This document shows positions 49,970 to 58,671 of a stretch of 64,000 nucleotides of DNA, one piece after another. The translations under genes and the position numbers were made by a program. The notes under the pieces were generated by a model. It made no database searches and was not told the origin of the DNA. It worked only from the letters and a program-made list of their open reading frames with translations. Location of the stretch: NCBI RefSeq assembly GCF_039523735.1, contig NZ_BAAAFW010000092.1, forward strand, positions 1 to 64,000, given 5' to 3'. Each line of letters begins with the position of its first letter. The stretch's first letter is position 1. Source of the stretch: Tatumella punctata. Lineage in GTDB: Bacteria; Pseudomonadota; Gammaproteobacteria; Enterobacterales; Enterobacteriaceae.

Positions 49970-51342
49970 TAAGCAGTTTAACCACCCGCATCTTTGCTAT
50001 TTTCTGGCTTACGCTGGCCTTAGTATTGATGCTGGTATTAATGGTACCAAAGCTCGACTCCCGGCAGATGACATCATTACTGGAAAGTGAACAGCGCCAG
50101 GGCGTAATGATCGAACAGCATGTGGAGGCCGAGCTGGCGCAGGACCCACCCAATGACCTGATGTGGTGGCGCAGATTATATCGGGCTATCGATAAATGGG
50201 CCCCTCCCGGCCAGCATTTACTGCTGGTAACTTCAGAGGGAAGAGTCATTGGCGCACGCCATAATGAAATGCAGATTATCCGTAACTTTATCGGACAATC
50301 TGATAATGCCGATCATCCGCAAAAGAAAACCTATGGCCGAATCGAAATGATTGGCCCGTTCGCGGTTGCTGACGGTGAAGACAACTACCAGCTGTATATG
50401 GTCCGTCCGGCCACCAGCTCACAGCTGGACTTTATTAATCTGTTATTTGACCGGCCTTTATTACTGCTGATTGTGACTATGCTGATTAGCTCTCCCTTAT
50501 TATTATGGCTGGCATGGAGTCTGGCAAAACCAGCCCGTAAGCTGAAGCAAGCTGCTGATGAAGTCGCCGCAGGTAACTTAAGGCAGCATCCGGAGCTTGA
50601 GTCAGGACCACAGGAATTTCTGGCCGCCGGGGCAAGTTTTAACCAAATGGTCAGTGCGCTGGAACGGATGATGACAGCCCAGCAACGGCTACTGTCAGAT
50701 ATCAGTCATGAGCTGCGCACCCCCCTCACTCGCTTACAACTGGCAACGGCCTTACTGCGCAGGCGTTCGGGCGAAAGTAAAGAGCTCGGCAGAATAGAGA
50801 TGGAAGCCCAGCGACTGGACGGTATGATCAATGACTTATTAGTACTGTCACGGACTCAGCATAATAACGCCCTGGTCAGTGAAGCGATGAAAGCGAACCA
50901 CCTGTGGAATGGTGTGCTGGAAGATGCCAAATTTGAAGCCGAACAGATGGGAAAAAAAATGGAGGTTCCTTATCCGCCCGGTCCCTGGCCTTTATACGGT
51001 AACCCCCATGCACTGGAAAGCGCGCTGGAAAATATTATCCGTAATGCACTGCGTTATTCCCATACCCACATCATCGTCAGTTTCTCTGTAGACCGGGAAG
51101 GTATCACTATTCATGTGGATGATGATGGTCCGGGCGTGAGTCCGGAAGACCGGGAACAAATTTTCCGGCCGTTTTATCGTACTGATGAAGCGCGCGACAG
51201 GGAATCCGGCGGAACCGGACTCGGGCTGGCGATTGTTGATACGGCATTACAGCAGCATCATGGCTGGGTGAAAGCCGATGACAGCCCGCTGGGTGGCTTA
51301 CGCCTGACTATCTGGCTTCCGTTATACTCTGCACGTCAATAA
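49966..51342 (+). CDS. cpxA: Cpx sensor kinase CpxA
   Basis: Inner-membrane histidine kinase and phosphatase. TM1 about residues 8-28, periplasmic sensor 29-162, TM2 about 163-185, HAMP, phospho-acceptor H248 in LLSDISHELRTPLTRL, and ATP-binding N, G1 and G2 boxes (NIIRNALRYS, DDDGPGV, GGTGLGLAIV). 458 aa, like E. coli. Coupled to cpxR. Next downstream is trmL, which in E. coli lies far away near cysE. Confidence 0.98.
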   Translation: MISSLTTRIFAIFWLTLALVLMLVLMVPKLDSRQMTSLLESEQRQGVMIEQHVEAELAQDPPNDLMWWRRLYRAIDKWAPPGQHLLLVTSEGRVIGARHNEMQIIRNFIGQSDNADHPQKKTYGRIEMIGPFAVADGEDNYQLYMVRPATSSQLDFINLLFDRPLLLLIVTMLISSPLLLWLAWSLAKPARKLKQAADEVAAGNLRQHPELESGPQEFLAAGASFNQMVSALERMMTAQQRLLSDISHELRTPLTRLQLATALLRRRSGESKELGRIEMEAQRLDGMINDLLVLSRTQHNNALVSEAMKANHLWNGVLEDAKFEAEQMGKKMEVPYPPGPWPLYGNPHALESALENIIRNALRYSHTHIIVSFSVDREGITIHVDDDGPGVSPEDREQIFRPFYRTDEARDRESGGTGLGLAIVDTALQQHHGWVKADDSPLGGLRLTIWLPLYSARQ

Positions 51343-51378
51343 TTTGATATTCTGCGGCTCTCGTCAGCGGGAGCCCTT

Positions 51379-51849
51379 ATGATTAATATCGTTTTGTTTG
51401 AACCAGAAATTCCACCGAATACGGGTAATATTATTCGGCTATGTGCCAACACCGGATTCGCTTTACACCTGATTGAGCCCCTTGGGTTTACCTGGGATGA
51501 TAAGCGCCTGCGGCGGGCAGGACTCGACTATCATGAGTTCACAGCAATTCGCCGCCATGCCAGCTATCAGGCATTTATCGATAGTGAACAACCTGCACGC
51601 CTGTTTGCGCTCACCACAAAAGGCACACCGGCACACAGTGCTGTTTCATGGCAGGCGGGTGATTACCTGATGTTCGGACCGGAAAGTCGTGGTCTGCCGG
51701 CAGAAATACTCGACAGCTTACCCGCCATGCAGAAAATACGTATTCCTATGGTGCCTCAGAGCCGCAGTATGAACCTGTCCAACTCAGTCGCGGTAGTCAT
51801 CTATGAGGCGTGGCGCCAGCTGGATTACGCCGGAGCCTTAGTAAAATAG
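51379..51849 (+). CDS. trmL: tRNA (cytidine/uridine-2'-O)-methyltransferase TrmL
   Basis: SPOUT methyltransferase adding 2'-O-methyl at wobble position 34 of tRNA-Leu (CmAA and cmnm5UmAA). Trefoil-knot motifs NTGNIIRLCANTG, LMFGPESRGLP and IPMVPQSRSMNLSNSVAV are all present. 156 aa, one residue shorter than E. coli. Follows cpxA by 36 nt and could be read through from it. Terminated by the hairpin shared with the convergent cysE. Confidence 0.96.
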   Translation: MINIVLFEPEIPPNTGNIIRLCANTGFALHLIEPLGFTWDDKRLRRAGLDYHEFTAIRRHASYQAFIDSEQPARLFALTTKGTPAHSAVSWQAGDYLMFGPESRGLPAEILDSLPAMQKIRIPMVPQSRSMNLSNSVAVVIYEAWRQLDYAGALVK

Positions 51850-51857
51850 AACAATCA

Positions 51858-51884
51858 CGGGGGAATCTTCTCCCCCGGTATTTT
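51858..51884. terminator. terminator between trmL and cysE
   Basis: CGGGGGA / TCCCCCG stem with ATCTTC loop, 8 bp after the trmL stop, followed by GTATTTTAC. Bidirectional use with cysE is possible, though T-rich sequence on minus is poor. Confidence 0.8.
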
Positions 51885-51886
51885 AC

Positions 51887-52708
51887 TCAGATCCCGTCGC
51901 CAAATTCGAATCCGGCCACCGTACCATTAAAATGCTGGTCCATATCCATTGCCGGTTTCTCACTGGCCGGACGACCAACAATACGCGCAGGTACACCGGC
52001 GACAGTCGTATGCGGAGGAACGGGTTGTAACACAACCGATCCCGCGCCTATTTTCGCGCCACGGCCAACTTCAATGTTACCTAAAACTTTCGCGCCGGCA
52101 CCAATCATCACACCTTCACGGATCTTCGGATGACGATCACCGCAGGTTTTACCGGTTCCCCCAAGAGTCACCGATTGCAGAATCGAAACATCATTTTCGA
52201 TCACTGCAGTTTCCCCGACCACGATCCCGGTTGCATGGTCGAGCATAATCCCGCAGCCAATAGTCGCCGCCGGATGAATATCAACCCCGAATGAAACTGA
52301 AATCTCATTCTGCAGATATACCGCCAGAGAACGACGGCCTTCTCTCCACAACCAGTTACCAATACGATAGGCCTGTAAGGCATGAAAACCTTTCAGGTAC
52401 AGCAGAGGAATTGAATACTTGTCCACTGCAGGATCCCGCTGACTGACCGCGGCAATATCGCGGGCAGCCGACAGGATCATCGACGGGTCTTTACGGTATG
52501 CTTCTTCAACGATTTCACGGATAGCAATTGCCGGCATAATCGGGTTGGCCAGTTTGTTGGCCAGCATATAGCTCAGCGCACTGCCGAGATCGTCATGTTT
52601 CAGTAATGTCGCGTGAAAAAAACTGGCCAGCATGGGTTCACCTTCCGCCAGACTCCTGGCTTCTGAAATAATACTTTCCCAGATTTGCGCTAACTCTTCA
52701 GACGACAT
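51887..52708 (-). CDS. cysE: serine O-acetyltransferase CysE
   Basis: First step of cysteine synthesis, acetylating serine; feedback-inhibited by cysteine. N-terminal alpha-helical domain about 1-140, then the left-handed beta-helix of hexapeptide repeats (about 140-240, with HPAATIGCGIMLDHATG). The C-terminus ends in isoleucine (FGDGI), the residue that inserts into the CysK active site in the cysteine-synthase complex. 273 aa, as in E. coli. Last of secB-gpsA-cysE; a terminator-like hairpin lies between gpsA and cysE. Confidence 0.97.
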   Translation of the reverse strand: MSSEELAQIWESIISEARSLAEGEPMLASFFHATLLKHDDLGSALSYMLANKLANPIMPAIAIREIVEEAYRKDPSMILSAARDIAAVSQRDPAVDKYSIPLLYLKGFHALQAYRIGNWLWREGRRSLAVYLQNEISVSFGVDIHPAATIGCGIMLDHATGIVVGETAVIENDVSILQSVTLGGTGKTCGDRHPKIREGVMIGAGAKVLGNIEVGRGAKIGAGSVVLQPVPPHTTVAGVPARIVGRPASEKPAMDMDQHFNGTVAGFEFGDGI

Positions 52709-52723
52709 GACTGCACTCCCGAT

Positions 52724-52747
52724 AAAAAAGCGCCCCGTAAGGCGCTT
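52724..52747 (-). terminator. hairpin between gpsA and cysE
   Basis: AAGCGCC / GGCGCTT stem with 6-nt loop; on minus it is followed by TTTTTTATC. It has the form of an intrinsic terminator inside what is one operon in E. coli, so cysE may rely partly on its own promoter here. Confidence 0.75.
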
Positions 52748-52785
52748 ATATAAGCTTAATGGCTGGCAACATAAAACACCTCTGT

Positions 52786-53805
52786 TCAGAGGGCTTCTTT
52801 TTCATCTTTTCTTTCACGGCCAAGCAGAGACAAGGCAGCATCCCTGGCCGGTTTTCCACAATAAAGGACCTGGAAGATTTGTTCTGTGATTGGCATTTCA
52901 ACACCAGCCCTGGCCGCCAGTGCCCTCACTTCTTTCGTATTACGGTAGCCTTCGACGACTTGTCCGATACTTGCTTCAGCCGCACTGACGCTATTCCCCT
53001 TGCCCAGCAACATACCAAAGCGCCGATTGCGGGACTGATTATCGGTACAGGTCAGCACGAGATCACCCAGTCCTGCCATTCCCATAAAAGTCGAGGGATC
53101 CGCACCCAGCGCAGCACCCAGTCGGCTCATTTCGGCAAGCCCGCGGGTTATCAGTGCGGTTCTGGCATTAGCACCGAAGCCAATACCATCAGAGATCCCG
53201 GCACCAATCGCAATGACATTTTTCACCGCGCCACCTAACTGAACTCCGGTCAGGTCATGATTGCTGTAAACCCGAAAGCTTTTTCCGCAATGCAACTTTT
53301 GCTGTAAATCCTTAGAAAACTGCGGATCAGTCGACGCCAGGGCAATCGCCGTCGGCATACCTGACGCCAGCTCTTTGGCAAATGTCGGCCCGGAAATAAC
53401 CGCCAGCGGGATAGAAGGACCAAGGATTTCTCTGGCAACATCTTGCAATAAACGGCCAGTCTCCCGCTCCAGCCCTTTCGTTGCCCAGACCAGACGTGAA
53501 TCAGACTCCAGACAAGGCTGTATTTGTGCCAGAACGTCACCAAATACATGGCTGGGTACCACGACCAGGATATCCTGGCTGGCGGCAATAGCCTGTGCCA
53601 GAGAGGACTCAATCACCAGATTATCGGGAAATACGACATCAGGAAGAAATTCAGTGTTACAGCGGTCAGCCTGCAGCCGTTCAAGATGCTGAAGATTATG
53701 CCCCCATAAAACGACCGGATGGCCATTACGCGCCAGCGTAATGGCCAGAGCGGTGCCGTAAGAACCGGCACCGATAACACTGACAGAATTGCTGCGGTTA
53801 CTCAT
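52786..53805 (-). CDS. gpsA: glycerol-3-phosphate dehydrogenase [NAD(P)+] GpsA
   Basis: Makes sn-glycerol-3-phosphate from dihydroxyacetone phosphate for phospholipids. N-terminal Rossmann motif GAGSYGTALA, catalytic lysine in LGGAVKNVIAIGAG, and GLAEMSRLG. 339 aa, as in E. coli. Its ATG overlaps the secB stop by one base (TGATG), so translation is coupled. Confidence 0.97.
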   Translation of the reverse strand: MSNRSNSVSVIGAGSYGTALAITLARNGHPVVLWGHNLQHLERLQADRCNTEFLPDVVFPDNLVIESSLAQAIAASQDILVVVPSHVFGDVLAQIQPCLESDSRLVWATKGLERETGRLLQDVAREILGPSIPLAVISGPTFAKELASGMPTAIALASTDPQFSKDLQQKLHCGKSFRVYSNHDLTGVQLGGAVKNVIAIGAGISDGIGFGANARTALITRGLAEMSRLGAALGADPSTFMGMAGLGDLVLTCTDNQSRNRRFGMLLGKGNSVSAAEASIGQVVEGYRNTKEVRALAARAGVEMPITEQIFQVLYCGKPARDAALSLLGRERKDEKEAL

Positions 53806-54263
53806 CAGGCTTCCTGCGGAGCACTACCTTCCTGTTCCTGCAGGTAGTTCATAAATAATGCATCAAAGTTCACCGGAGCCAGGTTCAGCTGCGGGAAGGT
53901 TCCGCGGGAAACCAGACCAGAAATACACTCACGTGCATAAGGGAACAGGATATTCGGGCAGTAAGCTCCCAGACAATGGGCCATCTGAGTCCCTTCAATG
54001 CCGGAAATCGTAAAGATCCCTGCCTGCTGGACTTCGCACAGAAACGCGGTATCTTCACCCACGGTCGCTGTCACAGTGACACGTAAAACGACTTCATAAA
54101 TACCGTCAGCCAGCTGTGAGGATGCTGTATCCAGATCCAGTTTCACTTCAGGTTCCCACTCTTTCTGGAAAACCTGAGGAGCATTAGGCGCTTCAAAAGA
54201 AATATCTTTTGTATAAACACGTTGGATCTGGAACGTCATTTCGCTGTTATTTTGTTCTGACAT
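53805..54263 (-). CDS. secB: protein-export chaperone SecB
   Basis: Tetrameric cytosolic chaperone that keeps preproteins unfolded and hands them to SecA. 152 aa with the conserved CLGAYCPNILFPYAREC segment and acidic N- and C-termini. Starts MSEQNNSEMTFQIQRVY. Third in grxC-secB-gpsA order, coupled to gpsA. Relevant to export of the outer-membrane and fimbrial proteins coded in this window. Confidence 0.97.
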   Translation of the reverse strand: MSEQNNSEMTFQIQRVYTKDISFEAPNAPQVFQKEWEPEVKLDLDTASSQLADGIYEVVLRVTVTATVGEDTAFLCEVQQAGIFTISGIEGTQMAHCLGAYCPNILFPYARECISGLVSRGTFPQLNLAPVNFDALFMNYLQEQEGSAPQEA

Positions 54264-54305
54264 GGTACTTGGTCCTGTTAAGTTGAAATTTGTTTCACCT
54301 GAAAC

Positions 54306-54560
54306 TCAGGCTTGCAATAAAGGGTCCAGACCGTGTTCTGCCTCAAGGGCATACAGGTCATCGCAACCACCAATATGTTTTCCGTCAATAAAAATTTGAG
54401 GTACCGTGCTGCGGCCACTGCGCTCTATCATCCCCGCACGCTTTTCGGCATCGCCATCAATAGCAATCTCATTAAACGCTGCGCCTTTTTTCTCTAACAG
54501 TGCTTTTGCACGATGGCAAAACGGGCAGGTCTGCTTAGTGTAAATATCAATTACTGGCAT
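54306..54560 (-). CDS. grxC: glutaredoxin 3 GrxC
   Basis: Glutathione-dependent thiol oxidoreductase. Redox pair CPFC at residues 12-15, TVPQIFIDG cis-proline loop, and GGCDDLYALE that binds glutathione. 84 aa. The frame is open upstream to 54623, but MPVIDIYTKQ at 54560, preceded by AGAGGTG, fits. Between yibN and secB as in E. coli. Confidence 0.96.
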   Translation of the reverse strand: MPVIDIYTKQTCPFCHRAKALLEKKGAAFNEIAIDGDAEKRAGMIERSGRSTVPQIFIDGKHIGGCDDLYALEAEHGLDPLLQA

Positions 54561-54579
54561 TGTCAGCACCTCTGATAAT

Positions 54580-55011
54580 TTATTTACCGCGAACCAGCGG
54601 AAGATTTTCACCACTCCAGCCACTGATGCCGTCTTTTAACACGGATACGTTTGCAAAACCTGCCGCGCTCAGCTGCCCGGCAGCTTCACCGGAAGACTGT
54701 CCGGTCGCACAGGTAACAATCACCGGCTGGTTTCTGAATTTTTCCAGTTCAGTCAGGTGGCCTTTCTTAATCTCTGCCGCGGCCAGGTTCACAGCACCTG
54801 AGATATGCCCGCGGCGGAAATCGTCGCGTGAGCGCACATCAACAACTACTGCATCTTGTTTGTTAATCAGATTAGTCGCTTCGCTGCGGCTAATTGTTTT
54901 AACTTTAGAAAACAGCCCCTTAAAAGTAGTAACAATCACCAGAACCAGTAAAGCGACCCAGGCCAAACACAGGACCAGGTGATTGCGTGCAAATTCCATA
55001 ATATCTTGCAT
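54580..55011 (-). CDS. yibN: rhodanese-like membrane protein YibN
   Basis: 143 aa: one N-terminal membrane segment (about residues 11-30) and a cytoplasmic rhodanese domain (about 38-143). Unlike the E. coli protein, where I recall VDGSGMQC in the active-site loop, here the loop reads CATGQSSG with C101 in the canonical position, so it may be a working sulfurtransferase. The start at 55011 (MQDIMEFARN) fits the family; the frame is open to 55095. In E. coli gpmM is the divergent neighbour; here it is absent. Confidence 0.93.
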   Translation of the reverse strand: MQDIMEFARNHLVLCLAWVALLVLVIVTTFKGLFSKVKTISRSEATNLINKQDAVVVDVRSRDDFRRGHISGAVNLAAAEIKKGHLTELEKFRNQPVIVTCATGQSSGEAAGQLSAAGFANVSVLKDGISGWSGENLPLVRGK

Positions 55012-55262
55012 GGGGGGTAACAACTCCAGACCGGACAAAAATAAGATAATATAAGGATTCTGAGTATACCTGCGCAGCCAGGCATGTACAGACACTAAAC
55101 ACGGGAAGGCGTGATTTATGCGTCATTTTACCTGACAGATGCTGAGTTCTGGCACTCAGACCTTACCTGTTGTCTGATTATGCCATTAATGCCGGATACA
55201 AACTATAAATCCCTTCCGGGAGGCTGGAAAGCAACTATGCATCGTGAAATAATCACCGCCCT

Positions 55263-56564
55263 ATGACGAAAAAAATGCCTGTTCCCTGTATTTTGCCAGA
55301 CAACGCTTCCCCGTCACCGAAACCACGCAGGGAGCGACCGACACTGGCCTCTGGCCTGCTGTGTGCGGGCATATTGTGCTTGTCTTTTACCGCCCATGCT
55401 GCTGACGATAATAAAGCGCAACTCAAATCTATACAGCAGGACATTGCGAATAAAGAGAAGAGTGTCCGTTCGCAAAAAATTCAGCGCAGTAACTTACTGG
55501 ATCAGCTGCAGAGTCAGGAAAAAATCATTGCTCAGGCCAGCAGGCAATTACGTCAGACGCAAACCACGCTTGAAGGTATTAACCGCGATATCGCGGCCCT
55601 TGCCCGATCAATCGCACAACTGGAACAACGCCAGGCCAGGGAAGAAAGTCTTCTTGCACAACAGCTGGACGCAGCATTTCGCCAGGGACAACACAGTGGT
55701 ATTGAACTGCTGCTCAGTGGTGAAGCTGGTCAGCGAAATGACCGGATACTGACCTATTTCACCTATCTGAATCAGGCACGCCAGCAGAACATTGAATCAC
55801 TGAAACAGACCCGGGCAGAACTGGCGGAAAAGAAAACGATCCAGCTGCAGAAACAACAGCAGCAACAGCAATTACTGAGCCAGCAACAGGCACAACAAAC
55901 CCGTCTGGAGCAGGCAAAATCCGCCCGCCAGAAAACACTCAGTGTGCTGGAGTCTTCACTGGAAAAAGACCAGGCAGACCTGGTTGAAATGCGCCAGAAC
56001 GAAAGCCGTTTACAGGAAAAAATAGCCCGTGCAGAACAGATAGCCAAAGCACGCGCCGAACAGGAAGCCCGGGAAGCTGAACAGGTCAGACAACGCCAGG
56101 CACAGGCCCGCGCCAAAGGGTCAACTTATCGTCCTACGGAAGGTGAACAAGAGCTGATGGCCCGTACCGGAGGCCTGGGCCGGCCGGCCGGACAATATCC
56201 ATGGCCGGTTCAGGGAAAACTGTTACACCGGTTTGGAGAAACACTGCAGGGTGAGCTACGCTGGAAGGGGTTAGTCATCGCCGCACCTGAAGGTACCGAT
56301 GTCAGAGCAATTGCCGACGGGCGGGTTATCATGGCTGACTGGTTACAGGGCTATGGCCTGGTGATTGTTATTGAACATGGTCAGGGTGATATGACTCTGT
56401 ATGGTTACAACCAGAGTGCTCTGGTTAATGTGGGTGCTCAGGTCAGAGCAGGCCAGCCTATCGCTCTGGTGGGAACCAGTGGCGGACGCGGTATACCGTC
56501 ACTGTATTTTGAGATCCGCCGCCAGGGGCAGGCTGTAAACCCCCTCAGCTGGTTAGGGAAATAA
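55263..56564 (+). CDS. envC: murein hydrolase activator EnvC
   Basis: Periplasmic activator of amidases AmiA/AmiB at the septum. 433 aa. Signal peptide within residues 1-46 (SFTAHA-A), long coiled coil about 50-275 rich in Q, E and K, then a C-terminal LytM domain (about 310-433). The LytM fold is degenerate: the zinc ligands of true peptidases are missing, as expected for an activator. Start MTKKMPVPC is the first available; an internal start would shorten the signal peptide. Followed 2 nt later by yibQ. Confidence 0.95.
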   Translation: MTKKMPVPCILPDNASPSPKPRRERPTLASGLLCAGILCLSFTAHAADDNKAQLKSIQQDIANKEKSVRSQKIQRSNLLDQLQSQEKIIAQASRQLRQTQTTLEGINRDIAALARSIAQLEQRQAREESLLAQQLDAAFRQGQHSGIELLLSGEAGQRNDRILTYFTYLNQARQQNIESLKQTRAELAEKKTIQLQKQQQQQQLLSQQQAQQTRLEQAKSARQKTLSVLESSLEKDQADLVEMRQNESRLQEKIARAEQIAKARAEQEAREAEQVRQRQAQARAKGSTYRPTEGEQELMARTGGLGRPAGQYPWPVQGKLLHRFGETLQGELRWKGLVIAAPEGTDVRAIADGRVIMADWLQGYGLVIVIEHGQGDMTLYGYNQSALVNVGAQVRAGQPIALVGTSGGRGIPSLYFEIRRQGQAVNPLSWLGK

Positions 56565-56566
56565 TT

Positions 56567-57481
56567 GTGCTGCATCGTCTGAAGATTGTCGCGTTCATCA
56601 GTGGCCTGCTGATTTGTCAGGCCGCTTCTGCTGCTAAACTGGCTATTGTTATTGACGATTTTGGTTACCGGCCAAAAGAAGAAAATCAGGTATTACAGAT
56701 GCCTGCAGCGGTTTCTGTCGCCGTATTACCGGATGCCACCCATGCCCGTGAAATGGCAATAAAAGCACATCAGACCGGCCATGAAGTGCTGATCCATTTA
56801 CCCATGGCCCCTCTGAGTAAACAACCTCTGGAAAAAAACACCCTCACTCCGGAGATGAGCAGCGCTGAAATTACCCGTATCATTCAGCTGGCTGTCAGCC
56901 ATGTCCCTTATGCTGTCGGTCTGAACAACCATATGGGCAGTAAAATGACCTCCAGTCTGCCCGGTATGATTAAAGTGATGCAGGTCCTGAATCACTATAA
57001 CTTCTATTTCCTGGACAGTATGACCATAGGTAATAGTCAGTCGGTAAACGCCGCTCAAGGCACCAGCGTCAGGGTATTGAAACGCAAAGTCTTTCTTGAT
57101 GATACACAGAATGATGCCGATATCCGTAAGCAGTTTCTTCGCGCCGTAAACCTGGCCAGGCGTAATGGTTCAGCCATTGCCATCGGCCACCCGCACCCCG
57201 CGACCGTCAGAGTCTTACAGCAGATGCTGGCGGATCTGCCTGCCGATATCACGCTGGTACGCCCCAGTCAGCTGCTTAATGACACCCCGCACTCCTCCGC
57301 CAGTCATGGGGTAAAAAAACCTGCCGTGACCAGGGAAAATACGGTAACTCATGCCGGGTTAACTGCACAATGCCGTACCCTCCACGCACCTTCCCCATTG
57401 CTGCCTTCAGCCGGTATAGCAATGATTTATACCAGTATTAAAAACAGCCAGTTTATACAGGATATAAAAAGCATATTCTGA
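56567..57481 (+). CDS. yibQ: divergent polysaccharide deacetylase family protein YibQ
   Basis: Periplasmic protein, 304 aa, signal peptide about residues 1-22 (CQAASA-A). The deacetylase-like domain has IVIDDFGY, LIHLPM, GLNNHMGS and AIAIGHPHP. Function in the cell unproved. GTG start at 56567 with AGGGA upstream; 2 nt after envC stop, so an envC-yibQ operon. The last 50 residues (after LRVRPSQ-like LVRPSQLL) are a low-similarity tail. Confidence 0.92.
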   Translation: MLHRLKIVAFISGLLICQAASAAKLAIVIDDFGYRPKEENQVLQMPAAVSVAVLPDATHAREMAIKAHQTGHEVLIHLPMAPLSKQPLEKNTLTPEMSSAEITRIIQLAVSHVPYAVGLNNHMGSKMTSSLPGMIKVMQVLNHYNFYFLDSMTIGNSQSVNAAQGTSVRVLKRKVFLDDTQNDADIRKQFLRAVNLARRNGSAIAIGHPHPATVRVLQQMLADLPADITLVRPSQLLNDTPHSSASHGVKKPAVTRENTVTHAGLTAQCRTLHAPSPLLPSAGIAMIYTSIKNSQFIQDIKSIF

Positions 57482-57724
57482 CCGGTAACGGCCATTCTTT
57501 TCTGCGGAGAACAATGGCCTGTATTCCCTCTGCGATACCTCTCTGAAAAATATTCAGTCACACAACAGGTGGCCAGCTGACTGAATATACCAAAATATGT
57601 TGCAGAACGTTTGAAGCTTGTTTCCCGGAATAACAGACTCTGCCTTTACTGAGCGTGAAATGATATGATCGCGCGATATAAACGTGGTATTCCATACTTC
57701 ACGTCTTCACTTAAGGGCAGGCTT

Positions 57725-58657
57725 ATGATTATCGTTACTGGTGGCGCCGGCATGATCGGCAGCAATATAATAAAAGCACTGAATGACCGAGGTTATACGG
57801 ACATTCTGGTGGTAGATAACCTGAAAGATGGTACTAAATTTGCCAACCTGGCAGACCTGAATATCAGCGACTACATGGATAAAGAAGAGTTTCTTGTCAG
57901 TGTACTGGCAGGTGATGATTTCGGGCCGATCGAGGCCGTTTTCCATCAGGGTGCATGCTCTTCCACGACCGAATGGGATGGCAAATACATGATGGATAAT
58001 AACTATCAGTATTCAAAAGAGCTGCTGCACTTCTGTCTCGAGCGCCAGATCCCCTTCCTGTATGCCTCTTCTGCAGCGACCTATGGCGGACGGAACGATA
58101 ACTTTATCGAACAGCGCCAATATGAAGCCCCGCTAAATGTTTATGGTTACTCCAAAATGCTGTTTGACCATTACGTTCGCAGTATTCTGCCAGAGGCAGA
58201 ATCTCCGGTGTGTGGCTTCCGTTATTTTAACGTGTACGGTCCGCGTGAAGGTCATAAAGGCAGTATGGCCAGTGTTGCCTTCCACCTGAACACACAGATC
58301 ACCAACGGTGAAAACCCTAAATTATTTGATGGCAGCGAAAACTTCCAGCGTGATTTCATCTACGTACAGGATGTTGCTGCGGTTAACCTGTGGTGCTGGG
58401 AAAATAATATATCAGGGATCTATAACTGTGGTACCGGCCGTGCTGAGTCGTTCCAGGAAGTCGCTGATGCGGTACTGGCATGGCATGGCACCGGCGAAGT
58501 GGAATATATTCCGTTCCCGGAAAAACTGAAAGGACGCTATCAGGCTTACACTCAGGCAGATCTCACCAACCTGCGTGCAACCGGCTATGACAAACCGTTT
58601 AAAACAGTCGCTGAAGGTGTGGCTGAATATATGGCATGGCTGAATAACAAAGCATAA
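57725..58657 (+). CDS. hldD: ADP-L-glycero-D-manno-heptose 6-epimerase HldD
   Basis: Makes the activated L,D-heptose used for the LPS inner core. Short-chain dehydrogenase fold with the NADP motif VTGGAGMIGSN and the YxxxK catalytic pair in YGYSKMLFD. 310 aa, exactly as E. coli. The frame is open to 57665, but MIIVTGGAG at 57725 is the universal start. Heads hldD-waaF-waaC. Heat-shock control known in E. coli; I do not identify a clear sigma-32 promoter here. Confidence 0.98.
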   Translation: MIIVTGGAGMIGSNIIKALNDRGYTDILVVDNLKDGTKFANLADLNISDYMDKEEFLVSVLAGDDFGPIEAVFHQGACSSTTEWDGKYMMDNNYQYSKELLHFCLERQIPFLYASSAATYGGRNDNFIEQRQYEAPLNVYGYSKMLFDHYVRSILPEAESPVCGFRYFNVYGPREGHKGSMASVAFHLNTQITNGENPKLFDGSENFQRDFIYVQDVAAVNLWCWENNISGIYNCGTGRAESFQEVADAVLAWHGTGEVEYIPFPEKLKGRYQAYTQADLTNLRATGYDKPFKTVAEGVAEYMAWLNNKA

Positions 58658-58671
58658 GAGATTTTCCGGCG

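Noticed and set aside
57490..57519. GGCCATT/AATGGCC hairpin after yibQ as a terminator
   Set aside because: Good stem but followed by TGTATTCCC, with no T-run.
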